The position numbers were made by a program, and so were the translations under genes. A stretch of 17,226 bases of DNA, taken from Phycisphaerales bacterium (GTDB lineage Bacteria > Planctomycetota > Phycisphaerae > Phycisphaerales > UBA1924). The notes below the pieces were generated by a model. That model was given only the letters and a program-made list of their open reading frames with translations. It was not told where the DNA came from and made no database searches. Positions 16,219 to 17,226 of this stretch are shown in pieces; the stretch's first letter is position 1, and the number at the start of each line of letters is the position of its first letter. The stretch is taken from the NCBI GenBank assembly GCA_019747615.1, contig JAIEQQ010000145.1:1-17226 (forward strand). Reading direction: 5' to 3'.

Positions 16219-17226
16219 TCACACCCCCGCCATCGCCGGCTTCTTGCTCTCGTTCAGCAGCTTGCGAAGAACGGTGTGCAGGATGCCGCCGTTGCGGTAG
16301 TAGTTGATTTCCACGGCGCTATCCAGGCGGCAGACGACGTCGAAGTTGATCGTCTTGCCCGCCGCGGCGCCCTCGGTCGCCAGCGCGCTGACCTTGATCT
16401 CGCAGCGTGGCGACAGCTCCGCCGGCAGGTGAATGTCGAACGTGTCGGTCGCGCAGATGCCCAGCGTGTCGGGCGTCTGCCCGGGCTTGAAGGTCAGAGG
16501 CAACACGCCCATGCCCACGAGATTGCTGCGGTGGATGCGCTCGAAGCTCTCGGCGATGACGGCCTTGACGCCCAGCAGCATCGCGCCCTTGGCCGCCCAA
16601 TCGCGGCTGGAGCCCATGCCGTAGTCCTTGCCGGCCAGCACGATCAATGACGTGCCGGCCCGCTTGTAGTTGAGGCTGGCCTGGAAGATGGTGCTGAGCG
16701 GGCCGCTGGCCTGCGAGAAGTCGCGCGTCCACCAGCCCTCTTTGATCTTGCCGCCATCGAGCGCGAGCTTGTTCTTGACGCGGACGTTGGCGAAGGTGCC
16801 GCGGGTCATGACTCGGTCGTTGCCGCGGCGCGAGCCGTAGCTGTTGAAGTCGTGACGCTTGACGCCGAGCGTCTTGAGATAGTCGCCGGCGGGCGAGCCG
16901 TCGGCGATATCGCCGGCAGGGGAAATGTGGTCGGTGGTCACGCTATCGCCGACATGAACAAGCACGCGAGCGCCGCTGATCGAGGGCAAACGCCCCGTAA
17001 CCGCGGTCGGGCTCATGCCCTCGAAATACGGCGGGTGCTGGATATACGTGCTGCTGGCGTTCCAGCCGTAGAGCTCGCTCTTGCTGACGGGCACGGCGTT
17101 CCAGGTTTCGTTGGCGCTGAAGACCTTGCCGTACTGCGTCTTGAACTGATCGGGGCTGAGGCACTGCGCCTTGGTCGCTTGCACCTCGGCGTGTCTTGGC
17201 CAGATGGCCTTGAGGAACACCGGCTT
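16219..17226 (-). CDS. acnA: Aconitate hydratase, C-terminal part (cut by window edge)
   Basis: The visible 335 codons are the C-terminal third of an AcnA-type aconitase, which isomerises citrate to isocitrate in the TCA cycle using a [4Fe-4S] cluster. The frame is open to the window edge (KPVFLKAIWP), so the N-terminal domains with the cluster cysteines lie outside. The swivel domain shows GDSVTTDHISPAG, GSRRGNDRVMTRGTFANVR, GKDYGMGSSRDWAAKG and SFERIHRSNLVGMGVLPL, all hallmark segments, including the Ser and Arg of the SSRD active-site loop. The C-terminus (YYRNGGILHTVLRKL) is typical of bacterial AcnA. No frameshift is seen. AcnA rather than AcnB is clear from the domain order. Confidence 0.96.
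   Translation of the reverse strand, partial: KPVFLKAIWPRHAEVQATKAQCLSPDQFKTQYGKVFSANETWNAVPVSKSELYGWNASSTYIQHPPYFEGMSPTAVTGRLPSISGARVLVHVGDSVTTDHISPAGDIADGSPAGDYLKTLGVKRHDFNSYGSRRGNDRVMTRGTFANVRVKNKLALDGGKIKEGWWTRDFSQASGPLSTIFQASLNYKRAGTSLIVLAGKDYGMGSSRDWAAKGAMLLGVKAVIAESFERIHRSNLVGMGVLPLTFKPGQTPDTLGICATDTFDIHLPAELSPRCEIKVSALATEGAAAGKTINFDVVCRLDSAVEINYYRNGGILHTVLRKLLNESKKPAMAGV

Overview
The window is a GC-rich bacterial chromosomal segment that reads as ordinary, gene-dense backbone DNA. The likely source is a member of the Planctomycetota, most probably class Phycisphaerae. The reasons are a secreted protein with a VPTPGA-type PEP-CTERM tail ending in RRRR, a pseudopilin operon whose leaders are cut after Ala rather than Gly, and strong G/C bias at third codon positions. 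No tRNA, rRNA, CRISPR array, phage gene or transposase is visible. The taxonomic call is inference from sequence style, not from a search.

Layout. At the left edge a TerB-like gene runs leftward out of the window (1-590). It is divergent from glyA (764-2059). glyA converges on a secreted prolyl oligopeptidase gene (2220-4412, minus). The gap between them holds an unusual imperfect palindrome of about 117 bp centred on a perfect hairpin. Upstream of the peptidase gene lies a purine-rich degenerate repeat, then a plant-type ferredoxin/flavodoxin-NADP reductase gene (4730-5701), which looks leaderless. It converges, with a 9-bp gap, on a four-gene pseudopilin operon read leftward (about 9494 down to 5711). 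The order is a GspH-like, a GspJ-like and a GspI-like protein, then a large PilX/GspK-position membrane-anchored protein. The first three genes are joined by ATGA stop/start overlaps.

Divergent from the pilin operon is a signalling pair: a stand-alone receiver-domain response regulator (9875-10297) and a GAF plus HD-GYP cyclic-di-GMP phosphodiesterase (10320-12119). Cyclic-di-GMP commonly controls pili and secretion, so a functional link to the pilin operon is reasonable but unproven. A membrane fatty-acid desaturase follows (12312-13397); its ribosome-binding region can fold into a tight hairpin. After a strong terminator come leftward genes for a CPBP-family intramembrane protease (13479-14282), a PEP-CTERM secreted protein (14400-15224), an acyl-CoA thioesterase (15627-16058) and the C-terminal part of aconitase (16219-17226, cut by the window edge). 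A REP-like palindromic element separates the last two.

No clearly new defence or biosynthetic system is visible. The items most worth a second look are the large palindrome at 2080-2196, the hairpin over the desaturase start region, the leaderless-looking promoters, and the composition of the pseudopilin operon.
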